Assembly: GCA_905182545.1 (NCBI GenBank)
Contig: CAJJBY010000008.1
Coordinates: forward strand, 62,001-126,000
Source of the DNA: an uncultured Candidatus Puniceispirillum sp.
GTDB lineage: Bacteria > Pseudomonadota > Alphaproteobacteria > Puniceispirillales > Puniceispirillaceae
Direction of reading: 5' to 3'
Length of the DNA: 64,000 bases
Positions 50,009 through 57,815 of this stretch are shown piece by piece; the first letter of the stretch is position 1; each line of letters starts with the position of its first letter. A program made the position numbers and the translations under genes. The notes under the pieces were generated by a model, which saw only the letters and a program-made list of their open reading frames with translations, made no database searches and was not told where the DNA came from.

Positions 50009-50731
50009 ATGTTTGATTATTTTGCCAATCCGTCGCGTTTCATCCGCATTGCCAATCGGTTACTTTTGCCGCTTGTGATCCTTAGCCTAAGCACCGGTGC
50101 AATCGGATTATATCTTGGCCTATTTGTTGCGCCTGCCGATTATCAGCAAGGCGATACAGTTCGCATTATCTATATTCATGTTCCATCGGCATGGCTGGCC
50201 TTGTTCGGCTATGTCGGGCTTGGGCTATGCGGCCTTTTTTATGTTGTATGGCGACACCCACTTGCCGATATTGCCGCGCGGGCAATTGCCCCAGTTGGCG
50301 CGGTTTTTGCCCTTTTGACGCTGGTTACAGGCGCGTTGTGGGGAAAACCAATGTGGGGCGCATGGTGGGTTTGGGATGCCCGCCTGACCTCGATGTTGAT
50401 CCTGTTTTTTTTCTATCTTGGCTTTATCGCCTTGGCCAACGGGTTTGACCGCGCCGAACGCGGCAGCCGTCCAGCCGCCTTATTGGCGCTTGTTGGCATG
50501 ATCAATGTTCCGATTGTCAAATTCTCGGTTGATTGGTGGAATACGCTTCACCAACCGGCAAGCCTGCTTCGCAGTGATGGTCCAGCGATTGATTCATCAA
50601 TGCTGACACCGCTGGTTCTGACACTTATTGCCGCCCATGCCTATTTTGCCATTCTGGTGATTTTGCGGATGCGCGCGCTGTTGACCGAACGCCGTCTTGC
50701 CGCGCTGACGCTGCGCCCGGGAGGAGAATAA
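50009..50731 (+). CDS. ccmC: Heme exporter protein CcmC
   Basis: Heme-handling membrane protein that delivers heme to CcmE. The 240 residues include six transmembrane segments, the histidines in IIYIHVPSAWLALFGY and WWNTLHQPASLL that ligate heme, and the tryptophan-rich WWD motif GKPMWGAWWVWDARLTSML between them. All expected functional residues are present. It is followed directly by ccmD, whose ATG shares one base with its TAA. Confidence 0.95.
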   Translation: MFDYFANPSRFIRIANRLLLPLVILSLSTGAIGLYLGLFVAPADYQQGDTVRIIYIHVPSAWLALFGYVGLGLCGLFYVVWRHPLADIAARAIAPVGAVFALLTLVTGALWGKPMWGAWWVWDARLTSMLILFFFYLGFIALANGFDRAERGSRPAALLALVGMINVPIVKFSVDWWNTLHQPASLLRSDGPAIDSSMLTPLVLTLIAAHAYFAILVILRMRALLTERRLAALTLRPGGE

Positions 50732-50976
50732 TGGCTGAATTTTTTGATATGGGCGGCTTTGGAAGCTATATCTGGAGCAGTTACGGCTTTGCCGTCATTT
50801 GCCTTGGCTGGCTGAATTATACGAGCTGGCGCAACGCAAAAACTACCGCAGAAAAGCTTGCCATATTGCAAGCTGCCACGCCTGCAAGCCCAAAAAATGC
50901 CAGCCAGAAAAATCAGTTAGAGAAATACCGGCTAGAAAAACCCAGACCAATAAAATACAAACTAGAAAATTCCTAG
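50731..50976 (+). CDS. ccmD: Heme exporter protein CcmD
   Basis: Small bitopic membrane protein needed to release holo-CcmE from CcmABC. The 81 residues start with the family pattern FFDMGGFGSYIWSSYGFAVICLGWLNY, one membrane helix (about residues 12-28), then a basic cytoplasmic tail, here longer than usual and rich in K, P, N and Q. No ccmG/dsbE or ccmE follows: the next gene is on the opposite strand and its stop overlaps this one by four bases. Confidence 0.9.
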   Translation: MAEFFDMGGFGSYIWSSYGFAVICLGWLNYTSWRNAKTTAEKLAILQAATPASPKNASQKNQLEKYRLEKPRPIKYKLENS

Positions 50977-53006
50977 CGCCGCCGCCCACCGCGACGCCTG
51001 CCACCAGCCAGCGCCGGTGCATCTTCATCGGTTAAAATTCGCACGGGCAAATCAACTGCTGCTGCCAGATTGGCATAGGGATCGCTTTTATGCGGAATCG
51101 CCATTGCCTTGACAAAATGGTCTTGAAATGACGCTTCAACCGCTGTTTCAATTTTTTCAATCTGTCTGACAACCGCTTCAATATCGCGGCGCGCTGCCTG
51201 GTTCAACAAGGCCATCCGCGCACCCGCACCAGCTGAATTGCCTGCCGCCCGCACATTGGCCAGCAAACAATCAGGAATCATGCCCAAAACCATCGCATAT
51301 TTCGGATCAATATGCGTGCCAAACGCGCCTGCCAAAACAACACGATCAACCTTGCGAATATTGATTTTATCCATCAACAGGCGGAACCCTGCATAAAGCG
51401 CGGCCTTGGCAAGCTGGATTGCGCGAACATCATTTTGCGTCACGCTAACTGTATCGGTGATGCGATAGGAAAAGGTGCGGTCATCGGCTTCGATCCGGCT
51501 ATTTTGCGCAGCCTTGCTGCCATCAATCACCCCATCCATCGTGATGATTTCAGCAAGATACATCTCGCCAAGCACCTCGATGATTCCCGATCCACAAATG
51601 CCGGTGACGCCAGTTTTGTCAACCGCCGCATCAAACCCATCTTCATCTGACCAAAGATCAACACCGATAACGCGGAATTTCGGTTCAAGCGTGTCCTTGT
51701 CAATGCGAATCCGTTCAATGGCCCCCGGCGCGGCGCGTTGTCCTGATGAAATTTGCGCCCCTTCAAAGGCAGGGCCGGTTGGCGATGATGCTGCTAACAA
51801 ACGATCCTTGTTGCCAACAACGATTTCGGCATTGGTGCCAACATCAACGATCAGGGTCATTTCATCGGCCTTTTGCGGCGCTTCAGCAAGCACCACAGCC
51901 GCCGCATCAGCCCCAACATGGCCAGCAATGCAAGGCAGGATATAAATCCGCCCACCCGGATTAATGGCAAGTCCTAATTCAACAGCCCGAACATCCATCG
52001 CCGCATCAACCGCCAAGGCAAAAGGCGCACCACCCAGCTCAACCGGATCAATGCCAAGAAGAAGGTGATGCATCACCGGATTGCCAACCAAAACCAGCTC
52101 GACAATATCTTCACCGCTCAGACCAGCCTGTTTTGCCGCACCATCAATCAGCGTTTGTAATCCAGCAATCACCGCCTTAGTCATTTCGGCTGCACCGCCC
52201 AGATTCATGATGCCGTATGATACGCGGCTCATCAAATCCTCACCAAATCTGATTTGTGGATTCATCGCCCCCGTTGAGGCCAGCACCTTACCAGTAACCA
52301 TATCGCAAAGGTGCGCCGACATGGTGGTCGACCCCACATCAATCGCAACACCGGCAATCTGGTCTTTGAGGCCGGGCCAAATGGCCACGATCTGATGCCC
52401 GTCACGAAGCGCCACTGTTACATGCCATTTGCCTTGACGCAAAATCGGCTGTAACCGCTGAATAACATGTAGATCACAAGTGATATCGCCAGTAACACGA
52501 TCTGGCCATTGCCCTTCTAAGGCTTCGATCAGGCGGCGTAAATCGCCTGATGGTTCATGCATGTCTGGTTCGCGCACCTCGACAAAACACAAACGCACAA
52601 TCGGATCCATCTCGATTGAGCGGCCATCGGCCTCTTTGCGAACAAGTTGATTATGAACCTGACTTTCAGGTGGCACATCAATCACCACATCATTTAGTAA
52701 TTTTGCCTGACATGACAATCGCCGCCCATCAATCAGGCCGCGCTTGTCGGCATATCGGGTTTCAACAGCCGTCACCGCAGCCAGATGATCGGCGCCCGAT
52801 TTCAAACCATGTTTGGCAAATTCACCAATGCCAACATCGACCTGACAGCGGCCGCACATAGCCCGTCCGCCACATACCGAATCGATATCGACACCAAGCT
52901 GGCGTGCCGCGGTCAAAACCGGCGTTCCAACCGGAGCATATCCTTGACGGCCAGATGGGGTAAACACCACTTTCACCTGATCAGTGGCTGCCTTATCGGA
53001 TGTCAT
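50973..53006 (-). CDS. ASKHA/DUF4445 corrinoid-activation (RACo-like) 2Fe-2S protein
   Basis: Likely reductive activator that restores Co(II) corrinoid to Co(I) in the methyl-transfer system. From ATG 53006 it has 677 residues. The N-terminal ferredoxin domain carries CGGRAMCGRCQV and RLSCQAKL, four cysteines for a plant-type 2Fe-2S cluster. The middle and C-terminal ASKHA domain has GVAIDVGSTTMSAHL, TLIVDVGTNAEIVVG, SSPTGPAFEGAQISSGQ, GICGSGIIEVLGEMY and VVLAGAFGTHIDP. The tail ends in a Gly/Arg-rich stretch. AGAGGAAG six bases before 53006 favours this start; ATG 53033 is possible. It is the last gene of the operon starting at 56.7 kb and converges with ccmD. Confidence 0.9.
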   Translation of the reverse strand: MTSDKAATDQVKVVFTPSGRQGYAPVGTPVLTAARQLGVDIDSVCGGRAMCGRCQVDVGIGEFAKHGLKSGADHLAAVTAVETRYADKRGLIDGRRLSCQAKLLNDVVIDVPPESQVHNQLVRKEADGRSIEMDPIVRLCFVEVREPDMHEPSGDLRRLIEALEGQWPDRVTGDITCDLHVIQRLQPILRQGKWHVTVALRDGHQIVAIWPGLKDQIAGVAIDVGSTTMSAHLCDMVTGKVLASTGAMNPQIRFGEDLMSRVSYGIMNLGGAAEMTKAVIAGLQTLIDGAAKQAGLSGEDIVELVLVGNPVMHHLLLGIDPVELGGAPFALAVDAAMDVRAVELGLAINPGGRIYILPCIAGHVGADAAAVVLAEAPQKADEMTLIVDVGTNAEIVVGNKDRLLAASSPTGPAFEGAQISSGQRAAPGAIERIRIDKDTLEPKFRVIGVDLWSDEDGFDAAVDKTGVTGICGSGIIEVLGEMYLAEIITMDGVIDGSKAAQNSRIEADDRTFSYRITDTVSVTQNDVRAIQLAKAALYAGFRLLMDKINIRKVDRVVLAGAFGTHIDPKYAMVLGMIPDCLLANVRAAGNSAGAGARMALLNQAARRDIEAVVRQIEKIETAVEASFQDHFVKAMAIPHKSDPYANLAAAVDLPVRILTDEDAPALAGGRRRGGRRR

Positions 53007-53057
53007 GGCAGCTTCCTCTTTGCTTTTGCTCATCACATTGCCACCAATTTGCGACGA

Positions 53058-53960
53058 TTAAGCGTTGCGGCGGCGGCGGGTCTGGCGACGTTCACGCCCA
53101 CCTTCACCCGGCACAACAGGTTCGCGGAATTTTTGAATCCAACGACGACATTCGGGATCATTTCCGTTCATCACATTCGCACCCATAATGCCGGTCATTT
53201 CTTCGGCGTGAAGCGGGTTCATAATTGCCGAGGTCATCCCCGCCCCCGCTGCCATTGACAAAAACGCGGCATTCATTCCATGACGGTTGGGCAGGCCAAA
53301 AGAAATATTCGACGCGCCGCAAGTTGTATTCACCTTTAATTCATTGCGAAGACGAATAATCAGATCAAGCGCCGACCGGCCAGCCAAATTGATAGCGCCA
53401 ACCGGCATGATCAATGGATCAACAACAACATCTTCACGCGGGATGCCATAATCAGCCGCGCGTTCGACAATTTTCTTGGCAACTTCATAACGCACATTCG
53501 GATCTTCGGAAATGCCGGTTTCATCATTTGAAATCGCCACAACAGCCGCGCCATATTTCTTGACCAGCGGCAAAACAACTTCCAGACGTTCTTCCTCACC
53601 AGTCACCGAATTGACCAGCGGCTTGCCTTTATAGACGGACAAGCCAGCCTCAAGCGCGGCAACGATCGAACTGTCAATCGCCAGCGGCACATCAACCACC
53701 TCTTGAACAAGCTGAATGGCCTTGGCAAGAATTGCCGGCTCATCCGCCATCGGAATGCCAGCATTCACATCAAGCATCGTCGCACCCGCCTCGACTTGCG
53801 CCAATGCATCGGACAGCACGCGCGAATAATCATCAGCGGCCATTTCGGCGGCAAGAAGCTTGCGTCCGGTTGGGTTGATGCGCTCGCCAATGACACAAAA
53901 TGGCGAGTCAAAGCCGATGGTAATTTCCTGCTTATGCGACGAAATAAGGGTCTTTGTCAT
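53058..53960 (-). CDS. Methyltetrahydrofolate:corrinoid methyltransferase (pterin-binding family)
   Basis: Pterin-binding TIM barrel related to MeTr/AcsE and MetH domain 2, expected to move a methyl group between the corrinoid protein and tetrahydrofolate. From ATG 53960 (GGAG nine bases upstream) it has 300 residues. Marks: FCVIGERINPTGRKLLAAEM, QVEAGATMLDVNAGIP, PLAIDSSIVAALEAGL, LVNSVTGEEERLEVVLPLV, AISNDETGISEDPN, CGASNISFGLPNRHGMN. The C-terminus (PGEGGRERRQTRRRRNA) is unusually arginine-rich; the MttB-like and ASKHA proteins have similar basic tails. In this setting it probably runs toward methyl-THF formation during catabolism. Confidence 0.9.
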   Translation of the reverse strand: MTKTLISSHKQEITIGFDSPFCVIGERINPTGRKLLAAEMAADDYSRVLSDALAQVEAGATMLDVNAGIPMADEPAILAKAIQLVQEVVDVPLAIDSSIVAALEAGLSVYKGKPLVNSVTGEEERLEVVLPLVKKYGAAVVAISNDETGISEDPNVRYEVAKKIVERAADYGIPREDVVVDPLIMPVGAINLAGRSALDLIIRLRNELKVNTTCGASNISFGLPNRHGMNAAFLSMAAGAGMTSAIMNPLHAEEMTGIMGANVMNGNDPECRRWIQKFREPVVPGEGGRERRQTRRRRNA

Positions 53961-53985
53961 AAAATGCTCCTGAGAATGCGGCCAC

Positions 53986-54891
53986 CTAGGCCGCTGTGCC
54001 AATCACGTCAAACCCGCCTTTAGGCAAAAGTTGGATATCGCCTGCCGCAATTGCATTCGCATAGGCAGCGGTTTTTCCAAATCCACCAAACGGGTAAAAA
54101 TGGAAATGTTCAATAAGGCAATCAGGATCACTCGCCATGCCATATGCCAGATCAGATAGCAGCATATGCGGCGATTGAACGGTCATCAATTTTGCGACAT
54201 TGCGCGCCTGTTTTGAAATAAATCGCATTGACGGGCCAATGCCGGAAATTTGGGCAAAGCGGAACAGCGTTTTAATCGTCGCTGGCCCCGGAATGCCAAT
54301 CCGAATTGGCAATTCATTGCCCGCAGCGCGAACGCGCTTCTCCCAATCAAGCACAATTGGTGCCTCAAAACAGAATTGCGTTTCGATATAAAGCTTCATC
54401 CCTTCGCGTTTGGCAAAAGCATTTTTTGCGGCAAGCGCATCGGCAATTTCAAGGTCGCTGATATCAGGGCTTCCTTCGGGGTGGCCTGCAACACCGGCAC
54501 GCATGATGCCATGTTTTTGTAACAGGCCGGTTTCCAGAATCTGCATTGAATTATCAAATGCGCCAACCGGATTGTCGACACCGCCGCCAATGATCAACAC
54601 CTCATCGACGCCAGCTTCGGCGCGATAAGCGGCAAGCAGCCCATCAAGCTGATCGACATCTTTTAACGAACGTGCGGCTAAATGCGGCACCGCTTTCATG
54701 CCTTCATTATGCAACCGCTTTGTCACCGCCACAGTTTCCATCGGGTCGGTTCCGGGCAGAAAGGTGACATTGACGGTTGTTTCAGGCGCAAGACAAGCGG
54801 CAAAACTGTCAATTTTGGTGGCACCTGCTGGTGTTACCTCGATTGACCATCCTTGCGCTGCTTGCTGGATCTGTTGGATATTCGCTGTCAT
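53986..54891 (-). CDS. Methylenetetrahydrofolate reductase-like protein
   Basis: MetF-type TIM barrel of 301 residues, predicted to interconvert methyl-THF and methylene-THF. Start at ATG 54891 with GAGG upstream. Characteristic: SIEVTPAGATKIDSFAACL, TVNVTFLPGTDPMETVAVTKRL, AVPHLAARSLKDVDQLDGLL, VLIIGGGVDNPVGAFDNSM, IGIPGPATIKTLFRFAQISG and a C-terminal HFYPFGGFGKTAAYANAI. It is closer to the short catabolic-operon homologues than to E. coli MetF, and sits between the methyltransferase and PF13769 genes. The expected direction here would be oxidation of methyl-THF, which is inference; a separate biosynthetic metF may exist elsewhere. Confidence 0.88.
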   Translation of the reverse strand: MTANIQQIQQAAQGWSIEVTPAGATKIDSFAACLAPETTVNVTFLPGTDPMETVAVTKRLHNEGMKAVPHLAARSLKDVDQLDGLLAAYRAEAGVDEVLIIGGGVDNPVGAFDNSMQILETGLLQKHGIMRAGVAGHPEGSPDISDLEIADALAAKNAFAKREGMKLYIETQFCFEAPIVLDWEKRVRAAGNELPIRIGIPGPATIKTLFRFAQISGIGPSMRFISKQARNVAKLMTVQSPHMLLSDLAYGMASDPDCLIEHFHFYPFGGFGKTAAYANAIAAGDIQLLPKGGFDVIGTAA

Positions 54892-55063
54892 ATCAATCCT
54901 CATTTTACTCTTCTTCACCCCATGAACGCTTGAAGGGTTCACGCTAATTTCCATTGCCCTAATGCTGGGCAGAATGGCCGCTTGATCTGAAACAAGATGG
55001 CTTGCCAACGTCTTCCAATTTGCAGATTACGACATTGTCAGGCAGAACCAAGCATAAGATGCC

Positions 55064-55378
55064 TTACTCGGCGGCTTTACCACCATTTTCCAACAATGCC
55101 TGCACGCGATCAGCCGTATATTCCGCATCAAGCGCCGCCGCATGCGCTGCCGCTTCAGCGTCAAGATCTTCACCACATGGCGCCGGTTCCGAGCGTCGCC
55201 ATTCGGCAAGATAATCATCGGTTGAGTCTGCGCCATCGCGCATTGCTGCCGCGTCAATGGCAATTGAAAAGCGCCGCGGCAATTCAACCTTAGCCTGCTC
55301 ACGCTTGCGCCCACGGCCGCGCTCGGCAATCACCTGCGCCGGAATATCGCGCCAATATAGGGTAATCAGATTTGCCAT
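55064..55378 (-). CDS. PF13769 'virulence factor' family small protein of the methyl-transfer operon
   Basis: A 104-residue protein of the family labelled Virulence_fact, of unknown biochemical role. From ATG 55378 (GGAG eight bases upstream) it starts ANLITLYWRDIPAQVIAERGRGRKREQAKVELPRRFSIAIDAAAMR (key: Y-W-R-D-I-P-A-Q-V, R-x-x-R-F-x-x-A-I-D-x-A-A-M) and continues YLAEWRR and a short acidic-alanine helix. There is no signal peptide or membrane segment. The family name is misleading: its consistent placement with corrinoid and C1-folate genes suggests an accessory part in methyl transfer. It lies 47 bases after the DUF1638 stop. Confidence 0.85.
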   Translation of the reverse strand: MANLITLYWRDIPAQVIAERGRGRKREQAKVELPRRFSIAIDAAAMRDGADSTDDYLAEWRRSEPAPCGEDLDAEAAAHAAALDAEYTADRVQALLENGGKAAE

Positions 55379-55425
55379 CACGGCGCTCCTTTGAAAAATA
55401 CCAAGCCTAAGACGATGTGTGTATC

Positions 55426-56041
55426 TCAAGCCAGCTTGTGTAAAAATCCGTTAAAATCACCATAGCCTGTATAGCGATACTCATAATCCAGCCCAAGTTC
55501 GATTGCCGCCTGACGCGCCTTTTCCTGAAGCGATTCAGATTCGGTTTGCGCAATATAAAGAACCCGCGTGTAATGCGCAAAATACATATCGCGCAATTGC
55601 GGGTGCTGGCGAAGCCCCATGCCTTTCATCACAATCCGTTCGAAATGACGAACCATGTAATCGGTTAGGAAAAACGTACCAAGCGCGGTTTCCATCTCGG
55701 CGTCAAATTCGGGTTTGCCAAGAAACATCTCATAACAATGCGGCCCAGCGATGCGGGGGATATTTTCCGCCTCAAGAAGGTGATCAAGCGCACCACCCGT
55801 GCCGCAATCACCATAAGCAACGGCAATATCCATTCCGGCACGGCGGGCAGCCGCAATTTTCCTTTTGAGGCCGGGAACAATTTTTTCAGGGTGATTATGC
55901 CAAGATGCCGGAAGGCAGGTTAAGGAAACCGCGCCATCCGGCAATTGATCGATCAGCACCAGCAATTCACGCGCCAAAGCACCACAGGCAATGATCTGCT
56001 AGGCGTGCTGGCTTTTCCGGTTTAACCAGCTGCTTGTTCAC
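55426..56041 (-). CDS. DUF1638 protein of the methyl-transfer operon, probable frameshift near the start
   Basis: Protein of unknown function, about 204 residues if read from a GTG at 56041. The conserved start IIACGALARELLVLIDQL is directly preceded in frame by a TAG, four codons earlier. One base over, a frame beginning at that GTG reads NKQLVKPEKPARL and joins QIIACGALA if the base at 55999 is skipped, matching the usual 'KPxRLxxIACGALARE' architecture. Other features: VSLTCLPASWHNHPEKIVPGLK, AVAYGDCGTGGALDHLL, GPHCYEMFLG, GTFFLTDYMVRHF. Conserved Cys and His residues hint at a metal or cofactor site. The GTG overlaps the end of the corrinoid protein gene by 20 bases. If the TAG is real, translation must begin at the TTG at 55977, which lies inside the conserved block. 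Confidence 0.82.
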
Positions 56042-56726
56042 GTTCCAATTTAGCCTTGATCATTTCCTTGGCTGTTTCCACCGCAACCGCCGCATCACGG
56101 CAATAAGCATCGGCACCAACTGATTCAGCAAAGGCCTCATTCAAAGGCGCGCCGCCGACAAGAACAATATAATCGTCACGGATCCCTTTTTCGACCAACG
56201 CATCAACAACAACTTTCATGTAAGGCATTGTTGTTGTCAAAAGCGCTGACATGCCCAAAATATCGGGTTTGTGCTTTTCCAGCGCATCAAGATAATTTTC
56301 GACCGGATTATTGATCCCAAGATCAATCACGTCAAAACCGGCACCTTCAAGCATCATCGAAACGAGGTTTTTGCCAATGTCATGGATATCACCTTTGACC
56401 GTGCCAATCACCATCGTGCCAACGCGTGGCGCGCCTGTTTCAGCAAGCAAAGGCCGCAAAATACCCATGCCAGCCTTCATCGCATTGGCTGCCATCAAAA
56501 CTTCGGGAACAAACAAGATGCCATCGCGGAAATCAATGCCGACAATCGTCATACCTTCGACAAGCGCTTTGGTCAAAACTTCATAAGGTGTCCAGCCCCG
56601 CCCAAGCAGAATATTGACACCTTCAACAATCTCATCCTGCATGCCGTCATAAAGGTCATCATGCATCTGCTGGACAAGTTCATCATTGTCCAAATCAGCT
56701 AGGATAATTTCATCTTCATCAGCCAT
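56022..56726 (-). CDS. Corrinoid protein (MtbC/MtgC-like, B12-binding)
   Basis: Small methyl-carrier protein with a helical cap and a cobalamin-binding Rossmann domain, 234 residues. Cap: DDLYDGMQDEIVEGVNILLG, FVPEVLMAANAMKAGMGIL. B12 domain: GTVKGDIHDIGKNLVSMML with the DxHxxG lower-axial histidine, then DVIDLGINNPVENYLDAL, DILGMSALLTTTMPYM and VLVGGAPLNEAFAESVGADAY. Start at ATG 56726 with AAGGA eight bases before it; ATG 56732 is too close to that site. It is the promoter-proximal gene of the operon running down to the ASKHA gene at 51 kb and is the probable acceptor for the MttB-like enzyme at 27 kb. Confidence 0.92.
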   Translation of the reverse strand: MADEDEIILADLDNDELVQQMHDDLYDGMQDEIVEGVNILLGRGWTPYEVLTKALVEGMTIVGIDFRDGILFVPEVLMAANAMKAGMGILRPLLAETGAPRVGTMVIGTVKGDIHDIGKNLVSMMLEGAGFDVIDLGINNPVENYLDALEKHKPDILGMSALLTTTMPYMKVVVDALVEKGIRDDYIVLVGGAPLNEAFAESVGADAYCRDAAVAVETAKEMIKAKLEREQAAG

Positions 56727-57103
56727 GATCATTCCTTTTCATCGACACGCCTTTACGTGCAATCATGTGAGTCCAGCGCTACACCGGATCCAAGGCATTT
56801 TCGTGTCGCAGCCCTAGTGTCAAATCTAAATCTGACAATCCAAAATGTGACAAGATAATGAGCACTCATATAAACCCATTATCAAAAGTTTTGTAGAAAC
56901 TGTCTTTATGAATGTAAAATCAAGACGACTGAATTTGTGCTTGGATCGACAAAAGGTCGTATTTTGTCATATTTCACCATCAAAACTGATGATGATGAAC
57001 AAAACAACCCTTGGTCAACCCTTGGTCAAATATGGGCCTATTCTGGGCTCCGGTCAGGCCGGCTCGCCGCACCAATCACATATCAACACCAACAGATATC
57101 AGG
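56727..57103 (-). other. Intergenic region upstream of the corrinoid operon
   Basis: About 377 bases without a gene, holding the control region for the corrinoid operon. An AT-rich core (about 56820-57000) contains a TGTCA/TGACA palindrome (listed separately) and a TTGACA hexamer on the coding strand within it. A perfect 11-base tandem duplication ACCCTTGGTCA occurs at 57007-57028. I recognised no SAM, cobalamin or glycine riboswitch fold. Confidence 0.5.
56818..56837 (-). promoter_or_regulatory. Candidate operator: TGTCA-N10-TGACA palindrome
   Basis: TGTCA (56818-56822) and TGACA (56833-56837) flank a 10-base AT-rich core; 16 of 20 positions are palindromic. On the coding strand the right half forms a TTGACA -35-like hexamer, and another TTGTCA occurs about 10 bases further upstream. 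It is about 92 bases before the corrinoid protein start. A regulator binding site is inferred; no regulator gene is nearby. Confidence 0.35.
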
Positions 57104-57697
57104 TCATTGATCATTTATCTGATGTTTCTGGATAATCGGCAGGCTTAGCAACACAAACCCAAGCGAAATACCGGTCAGGCCAAACACCTTGAAAGTCACC
57201 CATGAGTCGGTGCTAAGGCTTCGCCAGGCAATTTCATTGGCAAGCGCCGAACAGGCAAACATCGCCACCCATAGCCAGCTCATGATCCGCCAGCCATCAT
57301 TGGTCAGCTTGACCTGCGATCCCATAATCGCGGCAAGCGGGTTGCGCCCCATGGCACGCCCGCCAGCAATCGCCGCCGCAAACATCAAAGTCAGGATCGT
57401 CGGTTTGATCTTGATGAATAATTCATTATCGAAATAGAGGGTCAATCCGGCAAAAAACACCAGCGCCGCACAACCAAATGCCGCCATCATCGGAATGCGG
57501 CGTTCAAGAACCCAGCTTGCCGCAAGTGACACAAGGGTTGCCACCACCAGCACCTTCACGCTGAACATCAGGTCGCTGTAGAGATAATTGGCACCGAAAA
57601 ACAGCAAAAGCGGGCCAAAATCAAGAAGCATGCGCCGCCCATTTGATGGCGGGGTTTCATCGTCCTTGGCGTTGCCAGACGGGGTCTGATCATTCAT
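57104..57697 (-). CDS. Septation protein A / YciB inner-membrane protein
   Basis: Polytopic inner-membrane protein of the IspZ/YciB family, involved in envelope integrity and division. From ATG 57697 it has 197 residues: a polar N-terminus (NDQTPSGNAKDDETPPSNG), then LLDFGPLLLFFGANYLYSDL, VLVVATLVSLAASWVLERRIP, MMAAFGCAALVFFAGLTLYFDNE, FIKIKPTILTLMFAAAI, and WRIMSWLWVAMFACSALANEIAW with the family's W-x-x-x-x-x-x-F-x-x-x-A-x-x-N-E pattern, about five membrane segments. It is monocistronic; the corrinoid operon promoter lies downstream of its stop. Confidence 0.9.
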   Translation of the reverse strand: MNDQTPSGNAKDDETPPSNGRRMLLDFGPLLLFFGANYLYSDLMFSVKVLVVATLVSLAASWVLERRIPMMAAFGCAALVFFAGLTLYFDNELFIKIKPTILTLMFAAAIAGGRAMGRNPLAAIMGSQVKLTNDGWRIMSWLWVAMFACSALANEIAWRSLSTDSWVTFKVFGLTGISLGFVLLSLPIIQKHQINDQ

Positions 57698-57815
57698 GTT
57701 TTCATCATCCAATCATTTCAAAAATTCTAAAAAATCGAGATATTGCCGGGCATTTATCGCCAAACATGAAGGCGATGCCCTATCATTTACCTTAAACTCG
57801 GCAACGCGACTCCAA

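Noticed and set aside
56727-57103. SAM or cobalamin riboswitch before the corrinoid operon
   Set aside because: No recognisable conserved core; only short repeats and an AT-rich palindrome.
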